NCBI GenBank assembly: GCA_945861275.1 | Contig: CAMATZ010000009.1 | Coordinates: 1-64,000 of the forward strand | Reading direction: 5' to 3' | Source of the DNA: Bordetella parapertussis | GTDB lineage: Bacteria; Pseudomonadota; Gammaproteobacteria; Burkholderiales; SG8-41 | Length of the DNA stretch: 64,000 nt | Part shown: in pieces, positions 52,348 through 61,744 of the stretch | How positions within the stretch are numbered: position 1 is the first letter of the stretch | How the letters are laid out: the number at the start of each line of letters is the position of its first letter | Position numbers and translations under genes: made by a program | Notes under the pieces: model-generated | Seen by the model: only the letters and a program-made list of their open reading frames with translations | Databases searched by the model: none | What the model was told of the DNA's origin: nothing

Positions 52348-53802
52348 TCAGGTTTTTCTCGTGAGCAGCCGCCCCGGGCGCTTGCCCGTCGCGCTACCGT
52401 CGCGCCACACGATCTCGCCGTTGACGATGACGGTGTCGATGCCTTTCGCCGGTGCAGTTGAATCCTTGAAATCCGCCGCATCGATTACCAACGCAGCATC
52501 GAACAGCGTGATGTCGGCGTGCGCGCCTTGTTGCAGAACGCCGCGCCCGGCGAGTCCGAAATTCTTTGCCGGCAATCCCGTCATTTTGTAGACCGCAGTC
52601 TCCAGCGAAAAGAGTTTGAGGTCGCGCGCATAGTGTCCGAGCACGCGGGGAAACGTACCCCATAATCGCGGATGCGGTTTGACATCGTGCGGCAGGCCAT
52701 CGGAACCGATCATGGTCTCGTCGAAGGCGAGGATGCGCTGCACGTCTTTTTCGTCGAGCATGAAATAAATCGCACCGGCGGGTTTTATTTTCTCCACCGC
52801 ATCCGCCTGGCTCATGCCGAGCCGGCGCGCGACCTCGTCGAGATCGACGCCGGAAAATTCGGGATGCGGCTTCGACCAGGTGATGATGATGCGCGAGGAT
52901 TGTGCAAGCCGGTCGTAACGCAGCACGGTGGATGACGCGATATACGGATAGCAATCAAGGCACACCGGCTGCTCGCGCATGCGCTGTTCGATCAGCGCCA
53001 GCGTTTCCGCCGAGCGCCCATGGTTGCGGATGCCCACCGTCTTGTGATGCGAAATCACCACCGGCACGTTGAGCGCGCGCCCGATGGCGCAGGTCTCCTC
53101 GATGGAATCGATCACCTGATCGTCTTCGTTGCGCATGTGCGTGACGTAAAGTCCGCCATATTCGGTGAGCGGGCGGCACACTTCGATGATTTCTTCGGTC
53201 GGCGCACTGGCTGCAGGCGGATACGCGGTGCCGGTGGAAACGCCGATGGCGCCGGAGGCCAACGACTCGCGCGCCATCTCCCGCATCTTTGCGATCTCTG
53301 CTTGGGTAGCCGCGCGTTCGAGTTTGTCCATCACCGCGACGCGAAAGGTGGTGTGTCCTACCAGGCACGCGGCGTTGATGGCAGCGGGCTTCGCGGCAAG
53401 CTCTTCGCGATACGCGCCGAACGACGGAAAACGAAACCAGCCGCCGTCGTTGTCGAGCAGATCGAGCGGCGGCGTAATCACCCCTGCGCGCGCAGCAGGC
53501 GAATGCGCGAGACTGATGCCACAGTTGCCGGCGATCACCGTAGTCACACCCTGGCTCACCTTGGGCGTCATCGCCGGATCGGAAAACAGCAAGCGGTCGT
53601 CGTGCGTATGCACATCGATAAAGCCCGGTGCGGCGATACGGCCGGTGGCATCGATTTCACGCTCGGCGCTGGCGTTGCGCAGTTCTCCGACATCCGCAAT
53701 CATGCCGTCGCGCACGCCGATATCGCCCTGAAAGCGCGGCGCGCGCGTGCCGTCGATGATGGTGGCGTTGCGGATCAGCAGGTCGTAGTGTTGGTTGGTC
53801 AT
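52348..53802 (-). CDS. N-acyl-D-amino-acid deacylase (amidohydrolase family)
   Basis: This 484-residue zinc amidohydrolase likely removes acyl groups from N-acyl-D-amino acids or related compounds. Visible motifs are GFIDVHTHDD (metal His pair, about 58-67), GNCGISLAHSP, VGHTTFRVAVM (metal His), YVTHMRNE (about 220) and ISHHKTVG (about 250), with MIGSDGLPHD bearing the catalytic Asp near 365. No signal peptide is seen. It heads a gene set with two deacylase-type hydrolases and peptide transporters on a catabolic stretch. Confidence 0.9.
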   Translation of the reverse strand: MTNQHYDLLIRNATIIDGTRAPRFQGDIGVRDGMIADVGELRNASAEREIDATGRIAAPGFIDVHTHDDRLLFSDPAMTPKVSQGVTTVIAGNCGISLAHSPAARAGVITPPLDLLDNDGGWFRFPSFGAYREELAAKPAAINAACLVGHTTFRVAVMDKLERAATQAEIAKMREMARESLASGAIGVSTGTAYPPAASAPTEEIIEVCRPLTEYGGLYVTHMRNEDDQVIDSIEETCAIGRALNVPVVISHHKTVGIRNHGRSAETLALIEQRMREQPVCLDCYPYIASSTVLRYDRLAQSSRIIITWSKPHPEFSGVDLDEVARRLGMSQADAVEKIKPAGAIYFMLDEKDVQRILAFDETMIGSDGLPHDVKPHPRLWGTFPRVLGHYARDLKLFSLETAVYKMTGLPAKNFGLAGRGVLQQGAHADITLFDAALVIDAADFKDSTAPAKGIDTVIVNGEIVWRDGSATGKRPGRLLTRKT

Positions 53803-53828
53803 GATAGCGTTCCGGGAACATAAGTTGC

Positions 53829-53910
53829 GTAGCGTGCGCCATGCGCGCGATAAACCGGACGAATCGTAGACACGGGACCGGGACTATTCGTGCGCACAGC
53901 GCACGCTACC
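53829..53910. repeat. 82-bp inverted-repeat element
   Basis: GTAGCGTGCGCCATGCGCGCG at 53829-53849 (20 bases and one more) and its near complement at 53890-53910 (CGTGCGCACAGCGCACGCTAC) form terminal inverted repeats. A similar arm recurs alone at 60595-60615. Non-coding, in the gap between two minus-strand genes. It looks like a small non-autonomous mobile or REP-type element. Confidence 0.7.
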
Positions 53911-53921
53911 AATCGCGACAA

Positions 53922-54884
53922 TCAATCCAGCTTCGCACCGGACTTGCGCACCACATCACCCCACTTCGCCGATTCCTTTTTCACGAATTCGGCAAACTCG
54001 GCAATGCTGCCGCCGACGGGCTCGGCATCTATCGCGGCATAGCGCTCCTTTAACTGTGGCGACTGCAGCGCACGGTTTACTTCGGCATTGAGCTTCGCCA
54101 CGATTTCACGCGGGGTGCCTACGGGCAAAACCAGTCCGCCCCACGCCGTGGTTTCGTAACCGGGAACACCGGCTTCGGCGATGGTGGGCATGTCGGGAAA
54201 CACCGGCGAGCGGCGCGGCCCGCTCACACCCAGTCCGCGCAGTTTTCCCGACTTCACATGCGGTGAACTTGAAGTGAGGTTATCGAACATCAGCTGCACT
54301 TGCCCGGCCATTAAATCCTGCAAGCCTTGCGGACTGCCCTTGTACGGCACATGCACGATTTGCGTGCCGGTCATGATTTTGAACAGTTCGCCGCCGAGAT
54401 GACCAGTGGTGCCGTTGCCCGCCGAGGCATTGAATAGCTTGCCCGGATTTTTCTTCGCATGATCGACCAGTTCGCGCACGTTCTTCACCGGCAGCGACGG
54501 ATTTACCGCCAGCACATTGTGCGTCGACAAAAATTGCCCCACCAGCAGCAGATCCTTGTCCGCATCGTACGGCTGTTTCGGCAACAGGGTTTTATTGATG
54601 GCCAGCGTCACCACGTTGGCGTAGCCGATGGTGTAGCCGTCGGGTGTGGCGCGCACCACCATCTCAGTGCCTATGGTCTGCGCACCGCCGGGCCGATTGT
54701 CGATCACGATTTGCTGGCCCATCTGCTTTACCAGTTCGATAGCGAGAATGCGCGTCACCACATCGGGCGAGCCACCCGCCGCCGATGAAATAATCAGCCG
54801 CATGGGGCGGTCGGGGTAAGCCGCGCATGCTGTGCTAACGACCAGCAACGTCAGCATGATGTAACTAATTGTTTTTATTGACAT
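53922..54884 (-). CDS. Bug-family (TctC) tripartite tricarboxylate transporter binding protein
   Basis: This 320-residue exported protein has a signal peptide (ISYIMLTLLVVSTACAAYP) and the Bug signatures YPDRPMRLIISSAAGGSPDVVTR (about 20-42), GQQIVIDNRPGGAQTIG and ATPDGYTIGYANVVTLAINK, with PYKGSPQGLQDL near 180. Bug proteins bind carboxylates or amino-acid derivatives in the periplasm. No TctAB partner is nearby, as is usual for this expanded betaproteobacterial family. ATG at 54884 is used. Confidence 0.93.
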   Translation of the reverse strand: MSIKTISYIMLTLLVVSTACAAYPDRPMRLIISSAAGGSPDVVTRILAIELVKQMGQQIVIDNRPGGAQTIGTEMVVRATPDGYTIGYANVVTLAINKTLLPKQPYDADKDLLLVGQFLSTHNVLAVNPSLPVKNVRELVDHAKKNPGKLFNASAGNGTTGHLGGELFKIMTGTQIVHVPYKGSPQGLQDLMAGQVQLMFDNLTSSSPHVKSGKLRGLGVSGPRRSPVFPDMPTIAEAGVPGYETTAWGGLVLPVGTPREIVAKLNAEVNRALQSPQLKERYAAIDAEPVGGSIAEFAEFVKKESAKWGDVVRKSGAKLD

Positions 54885-54896
54885 TTTATCTCTCAC

Positions 54897-56069
54897 TCAC
54901 TTTTCACACAGGCGTGTCATCAAGCCGCGCAAAAACGCCTCGCTCTGCGCAATCTGCTCCAAACTCACAAATTCATTGGGCCGGTGCGCCTGCTCTATCG
55001 AACCCGGCCCGCAAATCACCGCCGCAATCCCCGCGCGCTGAAACTGCGAACCTTCGGTGCCATACGACACCTTGCCGGTTTCAAAATTGCCCGAAAGCCC
55101 CTGCGCCAAGGCAACGACTTCAGTTTCCGCGCTGTTGTCCATCGCCGGAATCTGCGACATCAACTGTATATCGAAGCCCGCATCCCTGAACACCGCGCGC
55201 ATTTCGGGCTCCAGTGTTTGCGCGACATAGGATTTGAATTCCTCGAATAATTTTTCCGGATCGTCGCCCGGCAGATGGCGAAACTCGAAGTCAAAGCTGC
55301 ATTCGTGCGGCACGATGTTCAGCGCTGTGCCCCCATGCAGCACGCCGGTGTGTACTGTGGTGTGCGCCACATCAAAGCCGCGATCATAGGGCCCGCTGTC
55401 GCGATGCCGGCGCGCCATGCGCTTCAGGTACGCCACCGCCTCCGCCGCCGCCTCCACCGCATTTACGCCGCTGGGCGCATACGCCGAATGCGCCGCCAGC
55501 CCGCGCACTGTCGCGCGATAACTTTTTTTGCCTTTGTGCGCAATCACCGGTTTCATCATCGTCGGCTCGCCAACGATGCACGATTGCGGTTTGATGCCTG
55601 CCGCCGTGAGATCGTGAAGCATGCGGCCGACGCCGATGCAACCGACTTCTTCATCATACGAAAACGCCAGATGCAGCGGCGACTTCAAACCGCGCGACAG
55701 AAATTCCGGCAGCAAAGCCAGCACCACTGCAATGAAGCCTTTCATGTCGCAAGTGCCGCGCCCGTATAGTTTGCCGTCGCGCTCCAGCAGTGTGAAGGGG
55801 TCGTTATCCCACGCCTGACCCTGCACCGGCACCACATCGGTGTGCCCCGACAGCACGATGCCGCCATTGTTACCACGGCGGCGCGGGCCGAGTGTGGCGA
55901 ACAGATTGGCCTTGCGCTTGTCGTCATCGAACGTCAGACGCACCTCGGCCCCCAACGGCTTCAAGTACTCGCGCACGAAGTCGATCAAATCGAGATTCGA
56001 TTCACGGCTTACAGTCGGGAAGCTGACCAGCTTGCGGATCATCTCCACGCTGGCTGTTGAAACAGACAT
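54897..56069 (-). CDS. argE: Acetylornithine deacetylase (M20 family)
   Basis: This 390-residue di-zinc aminoacylase is of the ArgE type. It contains LSGHTDVVPVQGQAWDNDPF (metal His/Asp, about 73-92), GRGTCDMKGFIAVVLAL, FSYDEEVGCIG (catalytic Glu pair), EPTMMKP and HECSFDFEFRHLPG. The end of the gene abuts the Bug gene (12 bp before its ATG), so the two are co-transcribed. In this setting it may work on exogenous N-acyl amino acids rather than only arginine synthesis. Confidence 0.9.
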   Translation of the reverse strand: MSVSTASVEMIRKLVSFPTVSRESNLDLIDFVREYLKPLGAEVRLTFDDDKRKANLFATLGPRRRGNNGGIVLSGHTDVVPVQGQAWDNDPFTLLERDGKLYGRGTCDMKGFIAVVLALLPEFLSRGLKSPLHLAFSYDEEVGCIGVGRMLHDLTAAGIKPQSCIVGEPTMMKPVIAHKGKKSYRATVRGLAAHSAYAPSGVNAVEAAAEAVAYLKRMARRHRDSGPYDRGFDVAHTTVHTGVLHGGTALNIVPHECSFDFEFRHLPGDDPEKLFEEFKSYVAQTLEPEMRAVFRDAGFDIQLMSQIPAMDNSAETEVVALAQGLSGNFETGKVSYGTEGSQFQRAGIAAVICGPGSIEQAHRPNEFVSLEQIAQSEAFLRGLMTRLCEK

Positions 56070-56174
56070 GCGGCAACTCCAAGCATTAAAGATGCAGCAT
56101 AGAAGCGGCGCGGCACACTGTCAATCCGGCTAAAATCCGGTATCCTGCAAGCCGTCGATTTGTGGAGAGTTCTC

Positions 56175-57740
56175 ATGAAAAATTTACGGACAGTGGTGAC
56201 CGCATGGTTTGCGGCTTTGTGTATAGCGCCGGTGAATGCCGCTGACATCAGCATTGCGCTGGGCGCGGATGTCACTTCCATCGACCCCCACTACCATAAC
56301 CTCACGCCCAACAATAATATCGCCGAACATGTGTTTGAGACGCTGGTCACCAAGGATGCACGCTCAAAATTAAAGCCCGCACTGGCGGAATCGTGGCGCG
56401 CGGTGGACGATCTGACCTGGGAATTCAAACTGCGGCGCGGCGTGAAATTTCACGATGGCAGCGACTTCACCGTGCAGGATGTGGTGTTCACACTCGACCG
56501 CGTGCCCAATGTGCCGAACAGCCCCTCGTCGTTCGTCACCTACAGTAAACAGATCATCGAAAAAATCGTGGTCGACCCGTACACCATTCATTTCAAAACG
56601 GCCACCCCCTATCCGCTGATGGCCACCGACATGAGCACCATATTCATCGTCTCCGCGCGCGCCGCCAAGGGTGCGGCCACCGAGGATTTCAACAGCGGCA
56701 AAGCCACCATCGGCACCGGGCCGTTCAAGTTCGTGCGCTACGCCAAGGGCGACCGCATCGAACTCGCGCGCAACGACGCCTATTGGGGCGCCAAAGCCGC
56801 GTGGGACAAAGTGACGCTGCGCATCATCACTGCAGATCCCACGCGGGTGGCGGCACTGCTGGCGGGCGACGTGCGCGCGATTGAAAATGTGCCCACGGCG
56901 GATATTGCGCGCATCGCCAAGAGCAGCGATCTCACGCTCTACCGCACGGTGTCGCACCGGCTGATGTATTTGCACCTGGACAGTGATCGCGAACGTTCGC
57001 CGTTTGTCACCGACAAGGCGGGTAAGCCGCTGGAGAAAAATCCGCTTAAAGACCTGCGTGTGCGGCGCGCGATTTCCAAGGCCATTAACCGTCAGGCGCT
57101 GGTCGAACGCGTAATGGAAGGCGCTGCGGTTTCCACCGGGCAACTGATGCCCGAAGGCTTGTTCGGCTACAGCAGTGCGCTCAAACCCGAACCCTATGAT
57201 GTCGAGGGCGCGAAGAAACTACTCGCCGAAGCCGGCTACCCCGACGGCTTCGGCCTTACGCTGCACGCGCCGAATAACCGTTACGTCAACGACGAACAAA
57301 TTGCGCAGGCGATCGCGCAACTGCTGGCGCGGGTGGGCATCGCGACGCGCGTGGACGCCATGCCGTCCAGTGTCTTTTTCTCGCGCGGCAGCAAGTTGGA
57401 GTTCAGCCTGATGCTGGTGGGCTGGGGGTCGGACACCGCCGAGGCGTCATCGCCGCTCAAAGCGCTGCTGGCGACGTTCAACACGCAGAAAGGCATGGGC
57501 ACCGCCAATCGCGGACGTTACTCCAATGCCAAAATGGATGACTTGCTCACGCAGGCGCTGGCCACGGTGGACGACGCCAAGCGCGAACGCCTGCTGCAAC
57601 AGGCCACTGAAATCGCGGTCGGCGATCTGGGCATTATTCCGCTCTACCACCAGCACAACCTGTGGGCCACGCGCAAGGGCATAACGTATGCGCCGCGCAC
57701 GGATGAGCGCACATTGGCCTATGAGTTCAAACTGCAGTGA
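56175..57740 (+). CDS. Dipeptide/oligopeptide ABC substrate-binding protein (DppA/family 5)
   Basis: This 521-residue exported protein has a signal peptide (LRTVVTAWFAALCIAPVNA) and the SBP family-5 core: LGADVTSIDPHYHNLTPNN, LAESWRAVDDLTWEFKLRRGVKFHDGSDF, GTGPFKFV, RRAISKAINRQALVERVM and PDGFGLTLHAPNN. It is about 60 percent similar by eye to the next gene, suggesting tandem duplication. GGAGAG precedes the ATG at 56175. Ligand probably a peptide or opine-like molecule. Confidence 0.93.
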   Translation: MKNLRTVVTAWFAALCIAPVNAADISIALGADVTSIDPHYHNLTPNNNIAEHVFETLVTKDARSKLKPALAESWRAVDDLTWEFKLRRGVKFHDGSDFTVQDVVFTLDRVPNVPNSPSSFVTYSKQIIEKIVVDPYTIHFKTATPYPLMATDMSTIFIVSARAAKGAATEDFNSGKATIGTGPFKFVRYAKGDRIELARNDAYWGAKAAWDKVTLRIITADPTRVAALLAGDVRAIENVPTADIARIAKSSDLTLYRTVSHRLMYLHLDSDRERSPFVTDKAGKPLEKNPLKDLRVRRAISKAINRQALVERVMEGAAVSTGQLMPEGLFGYSSALKPEPYDVEGAKKLLAEAGYPDGFGLTLHAPNNRYVNDEQIAQAIAQLLARVGIATRVDAMPSSVFFSRGSKLEFSLMLVGWGSDTAEASSPLKALLATFNTQKGMGTANRGRYSNAKMDDLLTQALATVDDAKRERLLQQATEIAVGDLGIIPLYHQHNLWATRKGITYAPRTDERTLAYEFKLQ

Positions 57741-57770
57741 ACGGGTGAACAGGTAACCCCGTGGTGCGCC

Positions 57771-57858
57771 CCCTCTCCCCCGTTTCCGGGGGAGAGGGCT
57801 GGGGTGAGGGGGCTTCACTCGTTCACTCGTTCACTCGTTCACAGTTCACAGTTCACAG
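57771..57858. repeat. Hairpin plus two tandem repeat blocks between paralogous binding-protein genes
   Basis: CCCTCTCCCCCG pairs with CGGGGGAGAGGG across TTTC (57771-57798), then GGGGTGAGGG. It is followed by three TTCACTCG octamers (57814-57837) and three TTCACAG heptamers (57838-57858). Non-coding, 30 bp after the first gene and 17 bp before the second ATG. Confidence 0.85.
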
Positions 57859-57874
57859 TTAAGAGTGAATTGGA

Positions 57875-59422
57875 ATGTTGATTCGCAAATTAATTATTGC
57901 GCTGGCCTTCTGCGCTACCGCGCACGCCGCCGACCTGCGCATCGGCCTGTCCGCCGACGTCACCACGATGGACCCGCATTTTCTCGCCTCGCAACCCAAT
58001 CTGACCGTGGGCTTTCACGTGTTCGACGCGCTGGTGCATGTGGATGAACGCACGCGGCTGATTCCCGGCCTTGCCACATCCTGGCGCGCGGTGGACGCCA
58101 CCACCTGGGAATTCAAACTGCGGCCCGGCGTGAAATTTCATGACGGCTCCGATCTCACCGCCGAAGACGTGCTCTTTTCTCTCGAACGCCCGCTCAACAT
58201 CAAAGGCAGCCCCGGCGGATTTGCCGCATACGTGCGCGCCATCATCGCCAGGGAAATCGTCGACAAGCTGACCATCCGTTTGAAGACCGCCACACCTTAC
58301 GGCGCGCTGCCCGAAGATTTGAATTCGGTGATGATTGTTTCCAAAAAAATCGCAGCTAACGCAGCGCCCGAAGATTTTGAATCGGGCCGCGCAACCATCG
58401 GCACCGGGCCGTATAAATTCGTGCGCTTCGCGCGCGGCGACCGTGTCGAGTACCTGCGCAACGACAACTACTGGGGCGGGCGTCCGGCGTGGGACAAGCT
58501 CACGCTGCGCATCCTGCCCACTGATCCGGTGCGCACCGCCGCGCTGCTTTCCGGCGAGCTGGACGTGATTGAGCATGTGCCGCCCGCGGATAGAGAAAAA
58601 CTTTTAAAAAACAATAAGTTACGTTTAGAGCACACAGTGTCGTGGCGCACCATCTTTTTGCATCTCGATCAATATCGCAAGCAGCCGCCGTTGATCACCG
58701 ACAGCGCCGGCAAGCCGCTTGCCAAAAATCCGTTCATGGATGTGCGCGTGCGCCGCGCCATGTCGATGGCGATCAACCGCCCGGCCATCGCCGAGCGCGT
58801 GATGGAAAAACTGGCGGTGCCTGCCGCCAACATCGTGTCACCCGGCGTGTTCGGCCACAACCCGCAACTGAAACCCGAAGCCTACAACCCGGACGGCGCA
58901 AAAAAACTGCTGGCCGAAGCCGGTTACCCCAACGGCTTTAACGTCACGCTCTCCGGCCCCAACAACCGCTACATCAACGACGAGCAAGTGCTGCAGGCAG
59001 TGGCGCAAATGCTCACGCGCATCGGCATAACGACCAAAGTCGAAGCGCTGCCGCTGAACGCCTTCCTGGGAAAAGTGCGCAAGGAGGAAACCAGTTTTTC
59101 CCTGCTGGGCTGGGGTTCCTTCGCCGGCGACCTCGCGTTGCGTTCGCTGCTCGCCACGCCGAATCAGGAGCGCGCCTGGGGCGCGTGGAACTGGGGCCGC
59201 TCCTCCAATCCGAAACTCGATCAGTTGATCGGCCAGTCACTCGCCTCGGTGGACGCCAAGGCACGAGAAGCCCTCGCGCGCGAAGCCGCCGCCCTTGCAT
59301 TGGGGGATGTCTCGCTGATTCCGCTGCATCATCAGATTGTCAGTTGGGCAATGAGGAGCGACATCAGCTACACGCCGCGCACGGACGAGTTTACGTTTGC
59401 GCATTTGTTTAAACCGAAATAG
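57875..59422 (+). CDS. Dipeptide/oligopeptide ABC substrate-binding protein (DppA/family 5)
   Basis: This 515-residue exported protein is paralogous to the preceding gene, with matching blocks (LSADVTTMDPHFLASQPN, FKLRPGVKFHDGSDL, GTGPYKFVRFARGDRVEYLRND, RRAMSMAINRPAIAERVM). The signal peptide is LIIALAFCATAHA. The pair probably feeds the DppB/DppC permeases at 61975-63860, or two related ligands. The ATG at 57875 follows a weak ribosome site. Confidence 0.93.
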   Translation: MLIRKLIIALAFCATAHAADLRIGLSADVTTMDPHFLASQPNLTVGFHVFDALVHVDERTRLIPGLATSWRAVDATTWEFKLRPGVKFHDGSDLTAEDVLFSLERPLNIKGSPGGFAAYVRAIIAREIVDKLTIRLKTATPYGALPEDLNSVMIVSKKIAANAAPEDFESGRATIGTGPYKFVRFARGDRVEYLRNDNYWGGRPAWDKLTLRILPTDPVRTAALLSGELDVIEHVPPADREKLLKNNKLRLEHTVSWRTIFLHLDQYRKQPPLITDSAGKPLAKNPFMDVRVRRAMSMAINRPAIAERVMEKLAVPAANIVSPGVFGHNPQLKPEAYNPDGAKKLLAEAGYPNGFNVTLSGPNNRYINDEQVLQAVAQMLTRIGITTKVEALPLNAFLGKVRKEETSFSLLGWGSFAGDLALRSLLATPNQERAWGAWNWGRSSNPKLDQLIGQSLASVDAKAREALAREAAALALGDVSLIPLHHQIVSWAMRSDISYTPRTDEFTFAHLFKPK

Positions 59423-59432
59423 CAGTATGTAG

Positions 59433-59459
59433 GATGTGGTGAGCGCAGCGAACCGCATC
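59433..59459. repeat. Dispersed short inverted repeat (GGATGYGGT ... ACCGCATC)
   Basis: GATGTGGT and ACCGCATC flank GAGCGCAGCGA. The wording GTAGGATG...GAGCGCAGCG is a common intergenic repeat of proteobacteria. The remainder of 59423-59699 shows no gene. Confidence 0.6.
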
Positions 59460-59699
59460 ACTCGCGAATGTGGTCACGCGATGAGTTGCATTGAAATTTG
59501 GCGTTACAATTTTGCATCGCGTGTCCTGAACAAAATGAATACGTCGCAAGAGTCGCTTGTAACTTTATGATTTTTTGTAAATTGATGGGGCTCCAAAGGT
59601 GCGGGTAGTTTTGCATTTGCCTTGTCGGGTCTATATTTCACGTTGGGTGCCCGCCGAGGGCGTGATGGCTGTTCAACACTCACCAGGGAAGGACTGATC

Positions 59700-60503
59700 A
59701 TGATGACGCGATATCTCGCAGTGCTGCGGACGATGTTGCTTGTCGTCCTGTTCTCCAATGCCGTGTGTGTCCAAGCGGCGCAAAGCCCGGAAGTCAAACA
59801 GTTGCCGATCGAATCGCCCAAGCGCATCTTGTTTGTTGGCAACAGTTACTTGTACTACAACGATAGCCTACACAACCATGTGAGTCGAATTGCCACTGCT
59901 GCCGACCCGGCCAGCGGAAAATCGCTGCAATACATGTCGGCAACTATCAACGGTGCGCAACTGGCGCATCACAATATCCAGCATCTGCTCGAACTGGGCC
60001 GGTTGGTGAACAAGCAGCCGTTTGACGTGGTGATACTACAAGAATCCGGCCTCGAAGCATTGATTGACTCCAGAGGTGCCAGGTTTCGCGAAAAGGTGAT
60101 CGAGTTCAATGCCGAGATCACTAAGCGGGGTGCAATAACTGCACTCTACATGCCTCATGCACGGATCAAACCGAGCAAGTTCGACAGCCCGGACATGATC
60201 CGCAAGATCGAAGACATGTATGTTTCGCTTGGCAACGAGGTAGGCGCCATCGTCATCCCGGTGGGGCTGGCGTTCGAGGAAGCCTATCGGCTGCGGCCGG
60301 ACCTTAAACTACTCAAGGACCACGACGGCATGCATCCCGAACCAATTGGCACGTACCTTGCCGCATGCGTGGTGTACGCCAGCCTCTACGGCAAATCACC
60401 CGTCGGCAATTCGTTTGACTTCTACGGCAAGGTCGATAAGGACACGGCGGCGTTTCTGCAGAAGGTTGCCGACCAAACAGTGCAAAAGTTTTTTGGGCGT
60501 TAG
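59700..60503 (+). CDS. Exported SGNH-hydrolase-fold protein
   Basis: This 267-residue protein has a signal peptide (TRYLAVLRTMLLVVLFSNAVC). It shows the SGNH/GDSL-type blocks ILFVGNSYLYYNDSLHNHVSR (block I with Ser, about 44), VVILQESG and the C-terminal DGMHPEPIGTYLAACVVYASLYG (Asp-x-x-His block). It is probably an exported esterase or acyl hydrolase. The start ATG at 59700 follows AGGGAAGGACTG. It stands apart from the transporter operon. Confidence 0.78.
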   Translation: MMTRYLAVLRTMLLVVLFSNAVCVQAAQSPEVKQLPIESPKRILFVGNSYLYYNDSLHNHVSRIATAADPASGKSLQYMSATINGAQLAHHNIQHLLELGRLVNKQPFDVVILQESGLEALIDSRGARFREKVIEFNAEITKRGAITALYMPHARIKPSKFDSPDMIRKIEDMYVSLGNEVGAIVIPVGLAFEEAYRLRPDLKLLKDHDGMHPEPIGTYLAACVVYASLYGKSPVGNSFDFYGKVDKDTAAFLQKVADQTVQKFFGR

Positions 60504-60594
60504 TACCGGCGGTATTTGCGCCAGGCTGGACAACGGGTGCGCGAGCTTGCAGCGTTCGCCATAAACACGACAGTGAGAGACGCAGAACAACACC

Positions 60595-60615
60595 CGTGCG
60601 CACGGCGCACGCTAC
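60595..60615. repeat. Single arm of the CGTGCGCAYGGCGCACGCTAC repeat
   Basis: This 21-base sequence matches the right arm of the element at 53829-53910, with one or two differences, and lies just upstream of the end of the second Bug gene. It shows that the repeat is dispersed. Confidence 0.6.
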
Positions 60616-60621
60616 GAACCC

Positions 60622-61578
60622 TCACTGCGCCTTGATATTCGCCGCCTTGATCAGCCGCGCCCAGCGGCCCACATCCGTTTCGGTGTAGCGCTTTAATTCC
60701 TGCGGCGTCATCACCGTGGTTTCAAGGCCCTGCTCGCCGAAACGTTTTTGTATGTCGGCGTCCTTCAACACTTTCGCGGTTTCCACATTCAGCCGATTGA
60801 CAATCGCCGCCGGCGTGCCCGCCGGCGCGAAGATCGCGTACCACGTCACCAGCTCGAATCCCGGCAGCGTATCCGCGACTGGAGGGATATCGGGCAACGC
60901 AGGTGAACGTCTGGCGCCGCCGATGCCCAGCATCTTGAGCCGTCCCGCCTGCACATGTGTCAGCACCGTGGGTATGCTGCTGAACGTCATATGCACGCGC
61001 CCCGCGATGAGGTCGGTCATCGCCGGCGCGGCGCCCTTGTACGGCACATGCAAGAGGTCCACGCCCGCCAGCGATTTGAACAGTTCCCCGCCCAGATGCG
61101 GCGCAGTCCCTGCGCCCACCGATGAAAAATTGAGCTGGCCTGCCTTGGCTTTTGCGACTGCAACCAATTCCTTCACGGAATTCGCGCCCACCGACGGATG
61201 CACCACCAGCACCATCGGACTCATCACCAGCATCGCCACCGGCGCAAAATCCTTTTGCGGATCGTACGGCACCTTGGGCAAAATCAAGGGCGTGAGAAAG
61301 GTACCGCCGCCGGTGCCGAACAGCAGGTTGTAGCCATCGGGCGCAGCGCGTGCAATCAATTCGCTGCCGATAATCGTACCCGCGCCGGGGCGGTTATCCA
61401 CCACCATAGTCTGGCCCAGCAGCTCGCTGAGCTTGGCGGCAACCGCGCGCCCGACAAAATCTGTCGGTCCGCCGGGCGGATAGGGAACGACCAAGCGCAT
61501 GGGTTTGGTGGGGTAGTTTTGCGCAGCCGCTAACGGAGTCATGCCCAGCAACAGCAACGTCAAAAAGTAGTGCCTCAC
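60622..61578 (-). CDS. Bug-family (TctC) binding protein
   Basis: This 318-residue exported binding protein has a signal peptide (FLTLLLLGMTPLAAA) and YPTKPMRLVVPYPPGGPTDFVGR, GQTMVVDNRPGAGTIIG, AAPDGYNLLFGTGGG and PYKGAAPAMTDLIAGRV. It is the second Bug protein of the window, on the opposite strand to the DppBC genes. The GTG start at 61578 follows a strong GGAGG. Confidence 0.93.
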   Translation of the reverse strand: MRHYFLTLLLLGMTPLAAAQNYPTKPMRLVVPYPPGGPTDFVGRAVAAKLSELLGQTMVVDNRPGAGTIIGSELIARAAPDGYNLLFGTGGGTFLTPLILPKVPYDPQKDFAPVAMLVMSPMVLVVHPSVGANSVKELVAVAKAKAGQLNFSSVGAGTAPHLGGELFKSLAGVDLLHVPYKGAAPAMTDLIAGRVHMTFSSIPTVLTHVQAGRLKMLGIGGARRSPALPDIPPVADTLPGFELVTWYAIFAPAGTPAAIVNRLNVETAKVLKDADIQKRFGEQGLETTVMTPQELKRYTETDVGRWARLIKAANIKAQ

Positions 61579-61744
61579 GAATTTCCTCCAGATTATTGTT
61601 GCCTGCGCATCCTACCCGGATAGCAGGCGGATCGCTACGCTATTCTGTTCAATTCCCAATCGCCTTGCGCGAGCCCCGCGCTTGTGGAATGCTAGTGTGG
61701 CGTTGCGCATTCCCGGTAAAGCAAAACTGCGTCAGCCCCACACT

